DNA from: Lycocorax pyrrhopterus obiensis
Taxonomy: Eukaryota > Chordata > Aves > Passeriformes > Paradisaeidae
Direction of reading: 5' to 3'
DNA: 64,000 nucleotides
Assembly: GCA_014706295.1 (NCBI GenBank)
Contig: JACSVZ010000009.1
Coordinates: 35,785,268-35,849,267, forward strand
This document shows, piece by piece, positions 37,509 through 49,132 of this stretch (position 1 is the first letter of the stretch; each line of letters starts with the position of its first letter). A program made the position numbers and the translations under genes. The notes beneath the pieces are model-generated. The model made no database searches. It saw only the letters and a list, made by a program, of their open reading frames with translations, and was not told the DNA's origin.

Positions 37509-37747
37509 GTGCTTAGCACTACTATATACCGCTTTCCATCTCCAAAGCACTTTACAAACATTAGCTAATTAATCCTCACAACACCCCTGTGAGGTATGTA
37601 GGTAAGTATTGTCATCCAATTAGGTAAGTATTAAGCACTGTTATCCCACCAGATAAGTATTAAGGTCTCCCATTTTACTGGGGAGCCTGAGGACAACAGG
37701 TTAAGTTGCTTACCAAAGGTCACAGGGGGAGCTGGTAGAATAAAACT
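37509..37747 (-). mobile_element. MIR-class SINE with internal tandem expansion
   Basis: Read on the plus strand this is the reverse complement of MIR: 'agcactttacaaacattag', 'taattaatcctcacaacacc', 'cctgtgaggta', 'ctcccattttactgggga', 'ggttaagttgcttaccaaag', 'gtcacaggggagctggtag'. Within it the segment 'taggtaagtatt' is present at 37599 and 37621, and as 'agataagtatt' at 37651. The GAGGTAGGTA-ATTATC part of the element has therefore been copied roughly three times. Despite that it is the best-preserved SINE here. The match is to family knowledge, not to a database search. Confidence 0.8.
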
Positions 37748-38505
37748 TGGGATGCTTTGGTTTCTTGAGGGCTATTCAGGCATCCGGGTAGCATCCGGTG
37801 CTGCTCCCTCCACAAAGGCATCCCTCGCCATCCACATGGAAATTAGGGTTTTCTATATCCCTCCGAGACACAGAGTGATGGGTACAGCGTGGTGGAAAAG
37901 ACGTGCCTGAGGAGCACAGCCTCCTCCTTTTTGCGGTGGGCAAGGATGACATTGCCCAGCAAAGTTCTCAGGAAGCTTTTAAGAATAAAGGTTTGGAGCA
38001 GGGCATTTTCCTGTGGGCGCACATGGACACGCATTCAAAAGTATCATCAGGCCTTGCCAATCAAAAGCTCCTTCTTCCCCTCTCAATTTACCTTTCTTTC
38101 CCATTATTTTATAAAGATGGACCCATATTAAAGCCTCACGTCCATGCCACAAACATATAATTCCCTTTCCATTGTGGTTTGCATCTTCCGAACATAAAAA
38201 AGTCCAATTTGAAGGCACAGCTCTGAGGCTTCCAGGTTTGTAAGGAAGCTTGAACCCCCAAATACACTTGGTGGGACAAATCCCTTTTCAGAGGATCTAG
38301 AGAACAGGACCAGCCCAGCACGCTTTGGGTTTAATCAAGCCTCAACAGATGTCAAGCTGGTGAAATAACATCATCTGTGCCCCAGAGACAATTCCAGCAT
38401 TCACATCTGCTTCCAATTTCACTTCACTGCTGGAGAACAAGTGAAAGCTCCTACTGTAATTCCACTTGGAGCTGCAGCTGAAAGTTAAAAGAGTCCTGAA
38501 CAAAA
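37748..38505. other. Unique non-coding stretch with no recognised gene
   Basis: Around 37.89-38.04 kb three frames on both strands are open at once. This makes the open frames uninformative rather than convincing. No repeat was recognised. Confidence 0.45.
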
Positions 38506-38511
38506 GTCTAA

Positions 38512-38573
38512 AGGTTGGACTTGGTGATCTTGAAGGTTTTTTCCAACCTAAATGATTTGGTGATTCTGTGATT
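38512..38573 (+). mobile_element. CR1 LINE, very short 3' end
   Basis: 'ggttggacttggtgatcttg', 'aaggttttttccaacctaaa' and a degraded tail 'gatttggtgattctgtgatt' are the last 60 bp of a CR1. The wording 'ggttggacttgatgatctt' differs from the 'ccagatgatctctaaggtcc' type at 34.9 kb, suggesting another subfamily. Confidence 0.9.
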
Positions 38574-38865
38574 GACTTGGGAGTCTCGTGGGTTTTGTGA
38601 AGTCACTGAACTCTAGACCAGCATGAGAAGGCCCCAAAACAGGAAAACCCACCCTGAGTGAGCCTGCAGAAGGTGCAACCCTAGGCAGGGCACATTTCAG
38701 GGCCTGCCCAAGGACCCATCACTTGGGATGGACAGTCAGGACTGTCCTCTGCTCAGCAATTTGGCACTTGACTCGTGGCAATGTCATCCAGCTCTTCTTC
38801 TGGATGCAAGGCACCAGCACAGTGATGCTCCAGCTCTTCTGGAGCGGAGGCAAATCCCAAGTGTT

Positions 38866-38881
38866 AAAAAAAAAAAAAAAA
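38866..38881. repeat. Poly-A tract
   Basis: Sixteen A in a row. No retroposed gene body was recognised upstream. Confidence 0.9.
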
Positions 38882-39501
38882 GACCTTGACTAGATTTCAA
38901 CTGTGCTGATTTATGTTTTCAAGTGGAAGGCGGTTTTAGCCGAAGTAAACTACACAGTTTTTAGATCATTCAAAATTCATGGCAGTTTGATCCCACAGGA
39001 CGTCAAACAAACACAAATGATTTGCCAGGAATCCCTACAAATTGAAATAAGCAAACCACACACAGTTCCAGCAAAAGTCTTGAACCAGTTCTGAGGCAGG
39101 CAAAAGTAAGGATTAAAACAGAGAATTTTTATTTTATCCATCTACACAAACACATCTCCAATGCAACGCACATCCAAATCAAATGCACACAAAGAAGGAG
39201 TACAAATATATGATGTCTTGAAACTCGAAACTCCTCCAACCCACAAACCAATAGGAAATAGACAAATGAAAATAAGAGTCATGAAAACAGAAGGTACATT
39301 TAGATTCTCTTGCACTCTTTGGAGTGGTTTTATTTTAACATAGGGCTGAAATAGAAAAGGAATTAATCTGAGAAAGCTAACACAAGATGCAGGTAACAGA
39401 CATATCATGTGTGGTACAGTCAGGAGAAAGAAAACAGACAACCAAAACTGTGACAAGAATGTGCTTAGTTATTATATTCTTTCAAGCTTGGTCTGCCAGC
39501 A

Positions 39502-39538
39502 TTTTTTCCTTTTTTTTTTTTTTTTCTTTTTCTTTCCT
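39502..39538. repeat. T-rich tract
   Basis: Six T, CC, seventeen T, then short C-interrupted T runs. Low complexity. Confidence 0.9.
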
Positions 39539-40811
39539 ATGTACTGGTCATCAGTGTCTGCCAAAAGACTTTTCATGGATTTCTGCAATTCCATTTCCCC
39601 CCAAACGGAGGAAATGATGTTTCTCCACAACCACAAGACCCAGCTGTAGGTTTTACACCACGATTTGTAGCTGTAAACTAACACAGTGACACGCCACCCC
39701 CCTGCCTAAATAACCAAGACCAAGCCAGTAGTGAAATTTCCGTGTGGGTTATGCAAAATGAAAGGATTAAAAAATGAAAAGAGCATTCACTTCATGTTGC
39801 TCCTTTAAAACATTATCACATAGCTCTTTTTTTTTTCCCTAACCTGACCTTTTTTTTCCCAACGGTTTATCTATAACTTAATATAACTAATTCTTTTGAA
39901 ATAATGTTCACAGTTAGCATAATTGGTGTTATATAGTTCTAATGTACATTACAGAATATTCTGTCACTAGACACTAAATTGAAATTTTAAAGAAAATGAT
40001 GGAAATAGCTGTAAGGGAAAAAGTACCCTTTTAAATCTAATTTGCTATGCACCGCAGTAGGGTAATGGATGCAATGAAAGTTCCTTTATTGAGTTCCCAT
40101 GTCCAAAAGGTATTTAGGTAGCAAAGGATGTTAAGCAGACCCCCTGTGCTCCTCCTTTAAGTAAAGATAGCAGGAAATAAGGTATATAGGTTTGTGTCCT
40201 CCTGATTTTTATTTCCTCAGGAGTACAACTTATGCAAAGGGCACCTTAGGCTACTTGGAGGATCACAAAGGGTGCCCTCGACCCCCTCGCTGTCTGCATG
40301 AATAGAAGCATCTAAAGGATGGCTGAAGCCATACAGCGAGTTAAATCCTTCAGGTGGGTCTTTTCAAATTCCAATAGTGAGGAGTTACTGGAGAATTGGT
40401 AAGGATTTCACTAGGCCCCAGCAGGTTTGAGATCAAAAGCCCTGGTTAAATAAAAGCCTGTTGGGAAATCTTAAAACCTCTTTGTAATGTAACTTAAAAA
40501 AGTTAATACAAAGAGCCCTTAGACTGAAGCCTGTAACAGCATGAACAAAGAGTATATCAAAACTGATTCCATTAAGGGAAGGCAGACAAATAAATTCATT
40601 TAATTTAAAGAGAAATCAGATATATTAGTCTGCTAAAAACTAAAAAGCATATCAGGAAAAAAAAAGCCAAACAGATTTTACAATACACATGCACATAGAG
40701 CTGTGAATAATAGAGATAGATATACATAAAATCTATTTATAAATACCTCTCAGAACAGAGAACAGAACATTATATACACACATATATGTTTAAGTATCAA
40801 TTTATCCAATA

Positions 40812-40830
40812 TGTGCGTGTGTGTGTGTGT
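40812..40830 (+). repeat. (GT)n microsatellite
   Basis: About nine GT units with one C interruption. Confidence 0.95.
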
Positions 40831-41201
40831 ATAATTCTAATATATACATATTTTTATCATTTATGAGGTCTCACGCTGGGGTCTCAAATCTGCAGTTAGA
40901 CATATCTATATATGTATCCAGAAAAACGCAGCTGAAAGAGCCCCTACATTCAAACTGACACAAGACATTTTTCAACCCAATTAATTAAAAAAGATGGGTG
41001 CTCATCAGTCAGCTGGCACGGGATTTTTCTCCATCATCTTGCCAAAGTGTCACAGTGTTAGTTGCGCAGCATGTTGGAAACAGAAAATCTGGGACTAGGA
41101 TTTCGATATCATTTATTAGCTGACCTCTTTCCGAGCAGCTCCTACACTTTTAACTCATTGGGGGTCCTGCACCGGAGGCGGGAGGGTAGGAACGGGAAGA
41201 T

Positions 41202-41255
41202 GGAGAATCACATGGAACCATTTATGTTGGGAAAGTCCTGTCAGATCATCCTCTC
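41202..41255 (-). mobile_element. Degraded CR1 3' end
   Basis: On the plus strand 'gagaatcacatggaaccatt', 'tatgttgggaaagtcctg' and 'tcagatcatcct' follow the reverse-complement CR1 end ('agaatcatagaatcatttag', 'gttggaaaagacc', 'tttaagatcatc') with many substitutions. Only about 50 bp remain recognisable. Confidence 0.55.
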
Positions 41256-41988
41256 GGCAAGATGCTTGGAGAGCTCGTGTTGGACACCCACACTGAGGAT
41301 CGGGCAGCAGTTGCTCAAAGCAAGCTGTCCTGAGCATCCTACGAGCAGGGGAAGGCTGTGTCCCTGGGGGACCACGGATGGGGGTCCCTCACTTCACTCA
41401 GGGTGGGGTCATTTGGGTGCTGGGTGCTCTGGAGCCCGTGGGAGGAAGGGTCCTCTTGTCCCACAGCTCACTGTCCGCAACAGTCGCTAAGAATTTTGCT
41501 CCCTCCACCCTCCAAGAAAGGAAAGGAAGGGCTGAATTTTGCTGATTTGTGAAGCTTTTCATTATTATTGTTGTGGGGGAGATGTGGACATCTTCTTAGC
41601 TAGGAAGCACATTTCCCTGTGTGAGAAGTTATATTTCTCCATAGGCTGTGCACTGGTGGAGGGAGATGTGTGTGTGGTACAACTGAGGGTGAATGCCTGC
41701 AAAAATTAATACTCTATGGGACTTTTAAAAAAAAACTTTTCTCCTTATTACTAAATTCTGACATTTTAGTTCAGCAGCGCTCATTTAGGTTGTGTATAGT
41801 GAGGGAATGGGACTCACCCTCATTCTCCAAACCCATGAAATGCAGACCTTACAGCAGAAACAAATCATTCTGTCCCTCTACTCTTTAATAACATTTCTTC
41901 TGGAGATAAGAAATCAGCAACGTGTTTCACATATGGTGCCTTTCATCCCAGTGAGCAGCAATGGTTTCACGACCTACACTAGTGGCAA
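41256..41988. other. Non-coding stretch with no recognised gene
   Basis: GC-richer around 41.2-41.5 kb, where a 142-aa open frame at 41062-41490 includes the CR1 relic. It is otherwise unrecognisable and unlikely to be a protein. Confidence 0.45.
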
Positions 41989-41989
41989 T

Positions 41990-42091
41990 TATTTTATTTT
42001 ATTTTATTTTATTTTATTTTATTTTATTTTATTTTATTTTATTTTATTTTATTTTATATTTTATTTTATTTTATTTTATTTTATTTTATAT
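41990..42091 (+). repeat. (TTTTA)n microsatellite, about 100 bp
   Basis: About twenty pentanucleotide units, interrupted twice by 'atatt' variants. The Tyr/Phe/Ile-rich open frames crossing it (187 aa at 41792 and 88 aa at 41961) exist only because this unit contains no stop codon in those frames. Confidence 0.97.
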
Positions 42092-42560
42092 TTTGTTAAA
42101 ATCCTTAAAATGCACATCAAACCAAATCCTCTTAACTATAGGCACGGCTATCATTTTAGCAATGCCATTCCTGGTGATTTTGGGTGGATTCCACCAAGTG
42201 AGCGCAAGGACCACTATTTATCAATAGACCATTGTTCTGCGCACCAAATCACTGTGGTGACTGCCAAAGAACTGCCCTTTGCAATAGAAACCACAGAAGA
42301 ATGGCAAAATGAAGGATTCCAGACGGAGACAAGACCGCAAGGAAAACCCAGGTGAAAGGTATTGGTATTTGGGAACCTCGGTCTCAGTGCTGTGACTCAC
42401 ATCCTTGCCCTAGCAACAAGGATCTAATCATCAGAGGAGATAAATGCCACTTTTGACCCCTTGTTTGAGAGAAAATCTCTCCGAAAACACCATGTCTAAT
42501 AACATCGAAGGTTGTGGTGGCTTCTGCATGGCTGGCAATTTTTAGACCGGTAGAGGATGA
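42092..42560. other. Non-coding stretch between microsatellite and CR1 relic
   Basis: Unique sequence without a recognised gene or repeat. The 41792 open frame extends into it, with nothing to suggest a protein once the microsatellite part is discounted. Confidence 0.45.
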
Positions 42561-42564
42561 GGTT

Positions 42565-42670
42565 TTCTGGTTCAAACAGGAATTAATTGAGGGAAGTCAT
42601 ATGGCTTGTATTATACACGTGACACCAGATGATCCAAATAGTCCTTTCTTGGCCTTATAATCTATGAATA
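42565..42670 (+). mobile_element. Ancient CR1 relic (turtle/crocodile-like subfamily)
   Basis: 'aggaattaattgagggaagt', 'catatggcttgtattatac', 'accagatgatccaaatagtc' and 'ctttcttggccttataatct' followed by 'atgaat' follow the old CR1 3' end ('aggaattactgggtgaaat', 'tatggcctgtgttatgcag', 'tagatgatcataatggtcc', 'cttctggccttaaaatctat'). This subfamily is distinct from the avian 'ttccaaccc' CR1s and predates the bird radiation. Confidence 0.8.
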
Positions 42671-45600
42671 ACCTTGTGGAGGTACTGCTCTCCTGTGGAT
42701 TAGTGGCAAACCGATGCTCCTCTTGCTTGGATGAGTTTTCTGATCTAAATACCACCCAGACCTGCGTGGCCTGCAGGATTTGACTGGATCACGGTCTCAG
42801 ACGGAGCCATCGCCAATTAATGCCAGACATGAGATAAACCAGGGTAGGACACGCTCCGCTTCAGGTGCTGTGTGATCCTGGAGTGTCATTAGTAGCCGCA
42901 TAACAAGCCAGGTCTGAAGTAAAACAGTTTTGCTATAAAGACACTTATAAATATTATTTTAACCTTGCTATCTTTGCATTACCTTGCACCATAAGACCCA
43001 GACTGTCAGACACCATGGAAATCTTTGGCTCTGAATTAATCAGCTTCAACTGCAAGAGCAGGGTATAATTGTGGCTGGTTTATAATCCATAAAAATAATA
43101 AGATTCTGGAATGATTTGTGTAACAGGACAACCCATTCCTATATTGGAAAACAGAGCATATGGGCTCTTGTCTGTCGTGCTTGGATTACGAGGCAGAGGA
43201 AATACCTGGCTGAGCAGTGCTCAGGAATTATCAGGTGGATGATATTACAGGAGCAAGCCGGGTCTTCATTTATTTTCTTTATATGGATGCCTCCGAGTTC
43301 AGGTTGTTGGAGTTATGTAATGCTAAGCTTCCTCCTGACCACTCCACAGCCCTGACTGCTCCTCATCCTTTGCTGTGATCCATCAGCACAGTTTTGCTGG
43401 GAAATCTGTGCCAGGGAAAGCCAGGCTGCACCCCGCAAACCCAAGGTGAGCTCAAACTCAGTCACCACCCCACACTCAATTAGAAATATCTCTTAAATGC
43501 ACCTATCCTTATTCCTGTCCCTATCTCTCACCAGGCCTTGTTTTACCCCTGAGGATAATTTTTGATGCAGAAGGAAGTGTGCCATTTATTAAGTCAAAAC
43601 CCACTTCCTTTAGCATCTACAAAAATTTCTTCTGAGGTTTCCCTTTCAAGCACCAATCTTACTTAGATCTGCAGGCTGAGACAGTAGCAAAAGGTGGAAA
43701 AACTTACAGTCATTACATTGATTAATCAGCTGCTGAAATTTGGCTTTCTAGCGTGACACCTCCATTCTCTGAATGTGTGGCCCTACTGCAATGCAATCAA
43801 TTTGTCTGTGCAGGCTCCAAAACCCCAGAGCCACACGATGCAAAAAGGCAATCTTCTGCCCTCTTTGACCACAATAAGCAACATTACTGAAATCACCACT
43901 CCTGTACAAGTGTAGCATGACCCGATATTTGTAGGCAGCAGAGTATGACTTCATTAAAAACCATCCTCTGTGTTAAGGAGTGGGAGCAAGGCAAGCCAGC
44001 AGCAGAGCAGCATATGTCTGAAACTGATAGCAAAATGGGTGATGCCTTAAACCCCACCTCTATACCGTTATTTACATACATATCTTTCATCTGACATAGG
44101 CTTCCCCTCCAGCACCTTGAATATATCAGTCCTAAGGAAGAGACTTTAAGTTCAAAGAGTGCCATCCCCAAACCAAAGTAGGGGGTTATCAAGTGAGGTG
44201 CGCCAAGCAGTAAGACAAAACATATGCATTTTTAATAGATAGCCTCTCCTCCCCCTGAGGAAGCCAAGAAAAGAGACTCTGTGAAGCTTCAGCTGAAAAC
44301 AAGTTCAGTGGATTTATACTCAGGCTGCTGTTCACAGAAAAACAAAATTCACAACTCTCATACATATATATTTTTTGCTAGATGTTTTCCAAGCATTCTT
44401 CAAAGCACACCAGCCCCACCCTGGGTGGTCCTGTTGACCAGGTGAATTCACCTCCATGCAGCACTCAAAAAGAAGAGAGTGACAAAAGACCATGAAAATG
44501 AAATAAAAAATAAAGAGGCCATGAAAGAGAAACAAAAATCTCAACAGGTCTGCATGGAATTTCAGCAGCACTTTATTTATTAATGCATATGAAGCTACCA
44601 CCGTATTCCAGCTCCCAAAGACAGATCTGTAAGGAATAGGCCACATGCTGATTGACAGCAGCCATAATTCCACACAATGAGACTGTATTAAATTGTTTGA
44701 TGTGATATGATACTCATCACTTGTAACTGATCAAACACACTGCTGCATCAAACAGTATTACAATACAATCAGGCTGGATATGGTTCCTGCCAAGGCTGTT
44801 CATCACATTGCACACTTCTGCATTAAACATATCTATTAATAGCATTGACAAACTACTCCTATCCAAGTTTTTTTTCCCCAAGAATTGCAGGACGTGGAAT
44901 GTGCAAAGAAATCCACAGATAACGCTTTGCAGTTTGAGGCAGCACTTCCGTTGGCTGAAGCCTTCAACATGAAAGGCTTTCCTGATTTGGCAATTTTATA
45001 AGGCAATGCCAAAAGCCGCAAACCTGTGCCCCAAAACAAAGACCTGACATTCCTGCTTTCCTTTTTCTTCCTTTTTTTTTTTGTCTGATTTTTTTCTTTC
45101 TCTCCTATATGCAAACAAATTAAAATATTGACTAGCTTTTAACCAAGATTTTACTTTCGCTGTGCCTCCTTCCAGGAGACCTGCTATCTTGCAGGAGGGA
45201 GCTGTGTTTGCTAGCACTGACCCTTCTAGAGGAGGGAGACATAAATAAAAGTAGCAAATTCCTTGTCACCACTGCTCCTGCTGCAGACAGCGAGGGTGAC
45301 ACTCTGCAGCCCATGGGGGACAGGACTGGCTGTGACACGACAACTGTAGGGGCTCTCTCAGATGCAGATTCTTAAACGAGCCTGGGTCTCTAGAGGGCAG
45401 AGGTCAGCTGTCCTCAAATCTGTGTGAACGCTAGATTAAGTTTATTAATCTCCCTGTTTTCACTGAAAAACCAAATTATAGGATGGTTAAATGTTAATGC
45501 CCGGGAGCTTGTGAGACGATCAATGCCCTCAGTTACCTCTGCTAAGGGGGAGCACAAGGTGTTCAGACCCCAAAAGGGTGTGAGAAGTTAGTGTGATGAC

Positions 45601-48600
45601 CAGAGAACACATTCTCCTTGTGAATTACTGAGGCCTTCATGCCTGGTGCGTGTTTTGTTTGCAGTCCTGACACAGCACAGGCGCCCTCAGACACAGCGGG
45701 GAGACCCGGGGACTGACGGCTTCCCACCTGGATATCCTGGATATCCAACCTCAACCACAGCTCTTTATAAAGGATTTACACCTGTGCCGGGGCACGATTC
45801 CAAATGCCCATCTCCCTGCAGCAGCCCCGAGTGTCCAGGAACAGCACAAAACCAAGCGTGCAGTGAACATGGTATTTAGCAACCTTCGGAACCGCCTCTA
45901 TCCGTGTATCTCATAAAACTACTTCAGTGTGTAAAAACGAGCATGAGGGGTCCACAGAACTCCTCGTGCACAGGCATGCACATCATAATTGGACAATCTT
46001 CCCCTTTGATTGCTATCTCAGCTTGGGAGACCCAGGATCACATAGCCATGGAAAATAGGAAGTAATACGCAGGAATGCATGCCTGGCTGTGTGGAGCTGG
46101 CACCAGGTTTTTTTTCAAGCTGGGATTGTATACATTTTACATTTATGAATATTTTTGCAAACTGCAGTGACAGAAGGTGCCTTTTGTCCTGTTTCTCACT
46201 CCTGTAACGTCAGTGTGAGCAGATTAAGCTCATGGCACAGTAGCAAATTATTCGTGTTGATGGAACCAGCTCCAAAAAGATTACTTAGGAGAGGTGTGTA
46301 AGGCGTTTCCTTTTCCTAATTAAAAATATTAAAGTCTTTCAAGATAGTAAGCTGTCTCAGAAGGTTATGTTAAAGGCTGGGAAATACACAGGAAAGCTGG
46401 AAAGGGCTTTCCCACTCTGATGGACAGTTTTTAGCACTCAGAACCCAGGGCAGTGTGTAGAGCTAAAGAAACGGTAACTTTCTATCTGGGTGTAGCTAAG
46501 TAATTCAAGATGCTGCAAGTTAAGTGTAACAGTAGAAAGGAAGAAGTTCAAAAACAAAGTCCCAGGCATTTCAGTGCAGTGTATAGTATGCTAAATTGTG
46601 GTATTACAGAAATTGCTGAGAGTTTGGCCACAAAATGTTTCATACTGCGCCAGCGTTCTGCCAGGGCTGGCTTCCAGCAAGCCCAGACATTTTTTCCTTT
46701 CACCTGTGCTTTCTTTTCCCCCCCCCCACCCCTGTTTGTTAATACAAATCAAACACTGTACCAGAGAATCGCAGCCCTTGTCCTGAATGTACCTCTCCCT
46801 TCATTAAATCAGCACGACTGAAAAGTCACCACGCACCAGGCAGAGACAACTGCAAATCTGTGCTTACCCTCCCCGTACCACCTGAGTGCCGCTATTATTC
46901 CTCATCCTTGGGGAAAGGACCCCATGTGTGAGTTTCAGAAACCACCTCAGTAACTCCAAGCATCATTATCAATAGTAGGATGAACTGCAGCTGCGATGCA
47001 CTGAGAAGGCACGGTAATACTCGCCCTAATCTCTGCATTCATCTCACTGGCCCTCGCTAGGAAGTTTAAGTACATTTACTGGGGATTCTTCAGCCCTTGA
47101 AAGGTAGGAAGACATCTATGAGGCTTGACGTACCAGCTAATTAACTCGGGTTTGGGAAAAAAAATCTTCTTATCTACTTAACTTGGAGACACTCTCTTTG
47201 TTTTTAAGCCTGCAGACTACCTTCTCTTTAAAATGCACGTTACGTACCACTCCGTAGTATGGAATGTATTATTTTTAACGAGGACCTATTTTAACTTGGA
47301 CCTAAAACTACTAACATTTGACAGAGGGTTGTTTTTTTTTTTTTTTTAAAAAGCTATTTGCAGAATCAGCTGAATGATAGTCTATAGCCTGTGTTTTGCA
47401 AGACAGGCTACAAAATCCTCATGCTTTCCTTCTGTCCTTAAAAACATGGGCACACGGATGTATGAAGCACTTGGAAATGAAGCCCCAAATGCACCCACAC
47501 CTCCCCTCTCCCCCCAAAACCCATAAAGGAGTTTAAATAAATCTCTCAGGTTTTGCTTCTCGGTCTCTGGAAGTGGGGAATATTGAGGCTGGGAGAAAGT
47601 GATTGAATTCGTGCCTGCAGTGGTTGGGGCACGTGAGTGTTTCCTGCAGCTCTTCTGACAGGAACACAGACGTGAGCAACTCCTGTAACATCCCTGCTCG
47701 GAATTAAACCACGCTAAAATTTCCTGCGGATGGCACAGAGAGATTTGAAATCCTCACCATATTCCTAACAGATAGAACAGTGGCATGATTGACCAAGCTT
47801 TTTTTTTCTTCTTCTTTTTTAAAGTACACATATGATGATGCATCATAGTTATAAACAGATGGTATTTGGCCTCCTTCCTATTCTCAACATTTGGAATTCC
47901 TAAACTATGTGAATTAAACAATAATATTTTATAAACATACAAGGGATTTTGCTCACTGCTTTGTTAACATAGAAATTATACAATGCTGACATTTATTTAA
48001 ATTTTAAAAAGTAAACAAGAGTGTGTATTGAATTAAAGCAAACTAAAATCAACAGAGAGAAATATGTTCTGTGCGCACATTACCTACAACGGCACGGGCC
48101 TTTTTCGGGGAGACATAATGGGATGAAGCACAAATTGTAGCTTAGACAGTCTGATCCTTTGTGCTCAAAAGGCTCATTTAACACCTCGCTGTAAACAACG
48201 GATATTTATACCATAATTGGCCAGTTGACCATCAGTTGTTCATTTACTCCGTAACCTGCTATTATGGAGTTAAAAGAAGTTCCTTTCTGTTGGCTTTTCT
48301 AGGAGTGAAAGTGTGTTTGCAATTTTAGTACCAACTGGATTCAGTCTAACACTTGTACTTAGTATGAGAAACATTTTCATAATACCAAAATTTGGGGGAA
48401 TAAGAGTATTCCTGCCAGGAAGGGAAGAAGAAAGCATTGGTTCTTAAAAGAATTCTGTTTGCTTGGTTTCCTCTTTCCTTTCCATTTTAACCCCTTTTTA
48501 GGCTCCTCTCGAGCTGGGCAAAATTGAGAAGCACTTAGGTTTTAATCACTATTCCCAGGTCTGCAAAGAGGTTCTGTGATGAATAAATAATGAATCCGAG

Positions 48601-48680
48601 ATTTTAATCAGTGTTATGATTTTTGAAAAGGCTAATTATCATTGTTTACAGACATGCCTTTCCAACGTATTTCCTTGTTT
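42671..48680. other. Unique non-coding stretch upstream of the CpG island
   Basis: Six kilobases with no recognised exon, CR1 or tRNA. Local features: unique AT-rich blocks at 42.95-43.13, 44.54-44.79 and 48.06-48.29 kb that could be conserved elements (unproven), a direct palindromic doublet 'ggatatcc' at 45730-45746, a C run at 46718-46732, poly-T at about 47332-47347, and T-rich sequence near 47800-47820. Confidence 0.45.
46718..46732. repeat. C-rich homopolymer run
   Basis: Ten or more C followed by 'acccct'. A simple run, prone to length variation. Confidence 0.9.
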
Positions 48681-48916
48681 TGCCTTCAAAGCTCCAAGGG
48701 TTAAGCCCCTCGCACGCATCCCTCCCGTCCCTCCCCAGCGCCGCGCTCCTTGCCCGGGATTTCTTTCGGGGGTTTGAGGGTATTTTTTGTTCGTTTGGTG
48801 GTTTTTGGGGTTGCGTTTTTACTGGAGGAACCGTAGGAGAAACGGGGCCGGGCGGCCGGAGGCTGCGGGAAGGCTGCGCACCACGGGCGGCCGCTCCGCA
48901 CCCGCGGAAAAGCCAC

Positions 48917-48934
48917 GGCGGGGGCGGGGGGGAG
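48917..48934 (+). other. G-rich quadruplex-capable run
   Basis: 'ggcgggggcggggggga' offers several G tracts in 18 bases within the CpG island. With few distinct loops, formation of a G-quadruplex is only possible, not shown. Confidence 0.4.
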
Positions 48935-49064
48935 CCTTTCTCTTTGCTGTCTGCGTGTAGCAATGCTACGGAAGAATCCGATTTTCAAGAGAATATTTTT
49001 ATTATCGGTCCTATCGATGATAAAAAGTGGCGGGCGGCGTGTCCGTCCTCCGCTTCCCGGGGAA

Positions 49065-49132
49065 GCTCCGCTCCGCTCCGCTCCGCCCGAAGCGCCGCGC
49101 CGGGATGCGCCGGGATACGCCAGGATGCGCGG
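49065..49132 (+). repeat. Two adjacent short tandem repeats in the CpG island
   Basis: 'ctccg' is repeated four times at 49065-49086. Then a 10-bp unit 'cgccgggatg' is repeated about three times at 49098-49127 with one change per copy. Tandem GC-rich units like these are common in CpG islands and can vary in number. Confidence 0.85.

Larger units (their letters stand above)
38574..41195. other. AT-rich non-coding stretch
   Basis: Simple tracts at 38866-38881 (A16), 39502-39538 (T-rich) and 40812-40830 (GT)n. The 39.9-40.9 kb part is strongly AT-rich with many TATA-like words, none next to a recognised transcript. No gene recognised. Confidence 0.5.

Noticed and set aside
37843..38160. Protein-like peptides in three overlapping frames
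   Set aside because: At most one frame could be real and none is favoured. No acceptor/donor pair or recognised family.
41792..42355. 187-aa open frame rich in Phe, Tyr and Ile
   Set aside because: Its centre is the translated TTTTA microsatellite. The flanks show no protein-like features.
46005..46060. Phrase 'cttgggagacccaggatcac' resembling a MIR core
   Set aside because: Only about 25 bases are suggestive and the flanks do not continue the element.
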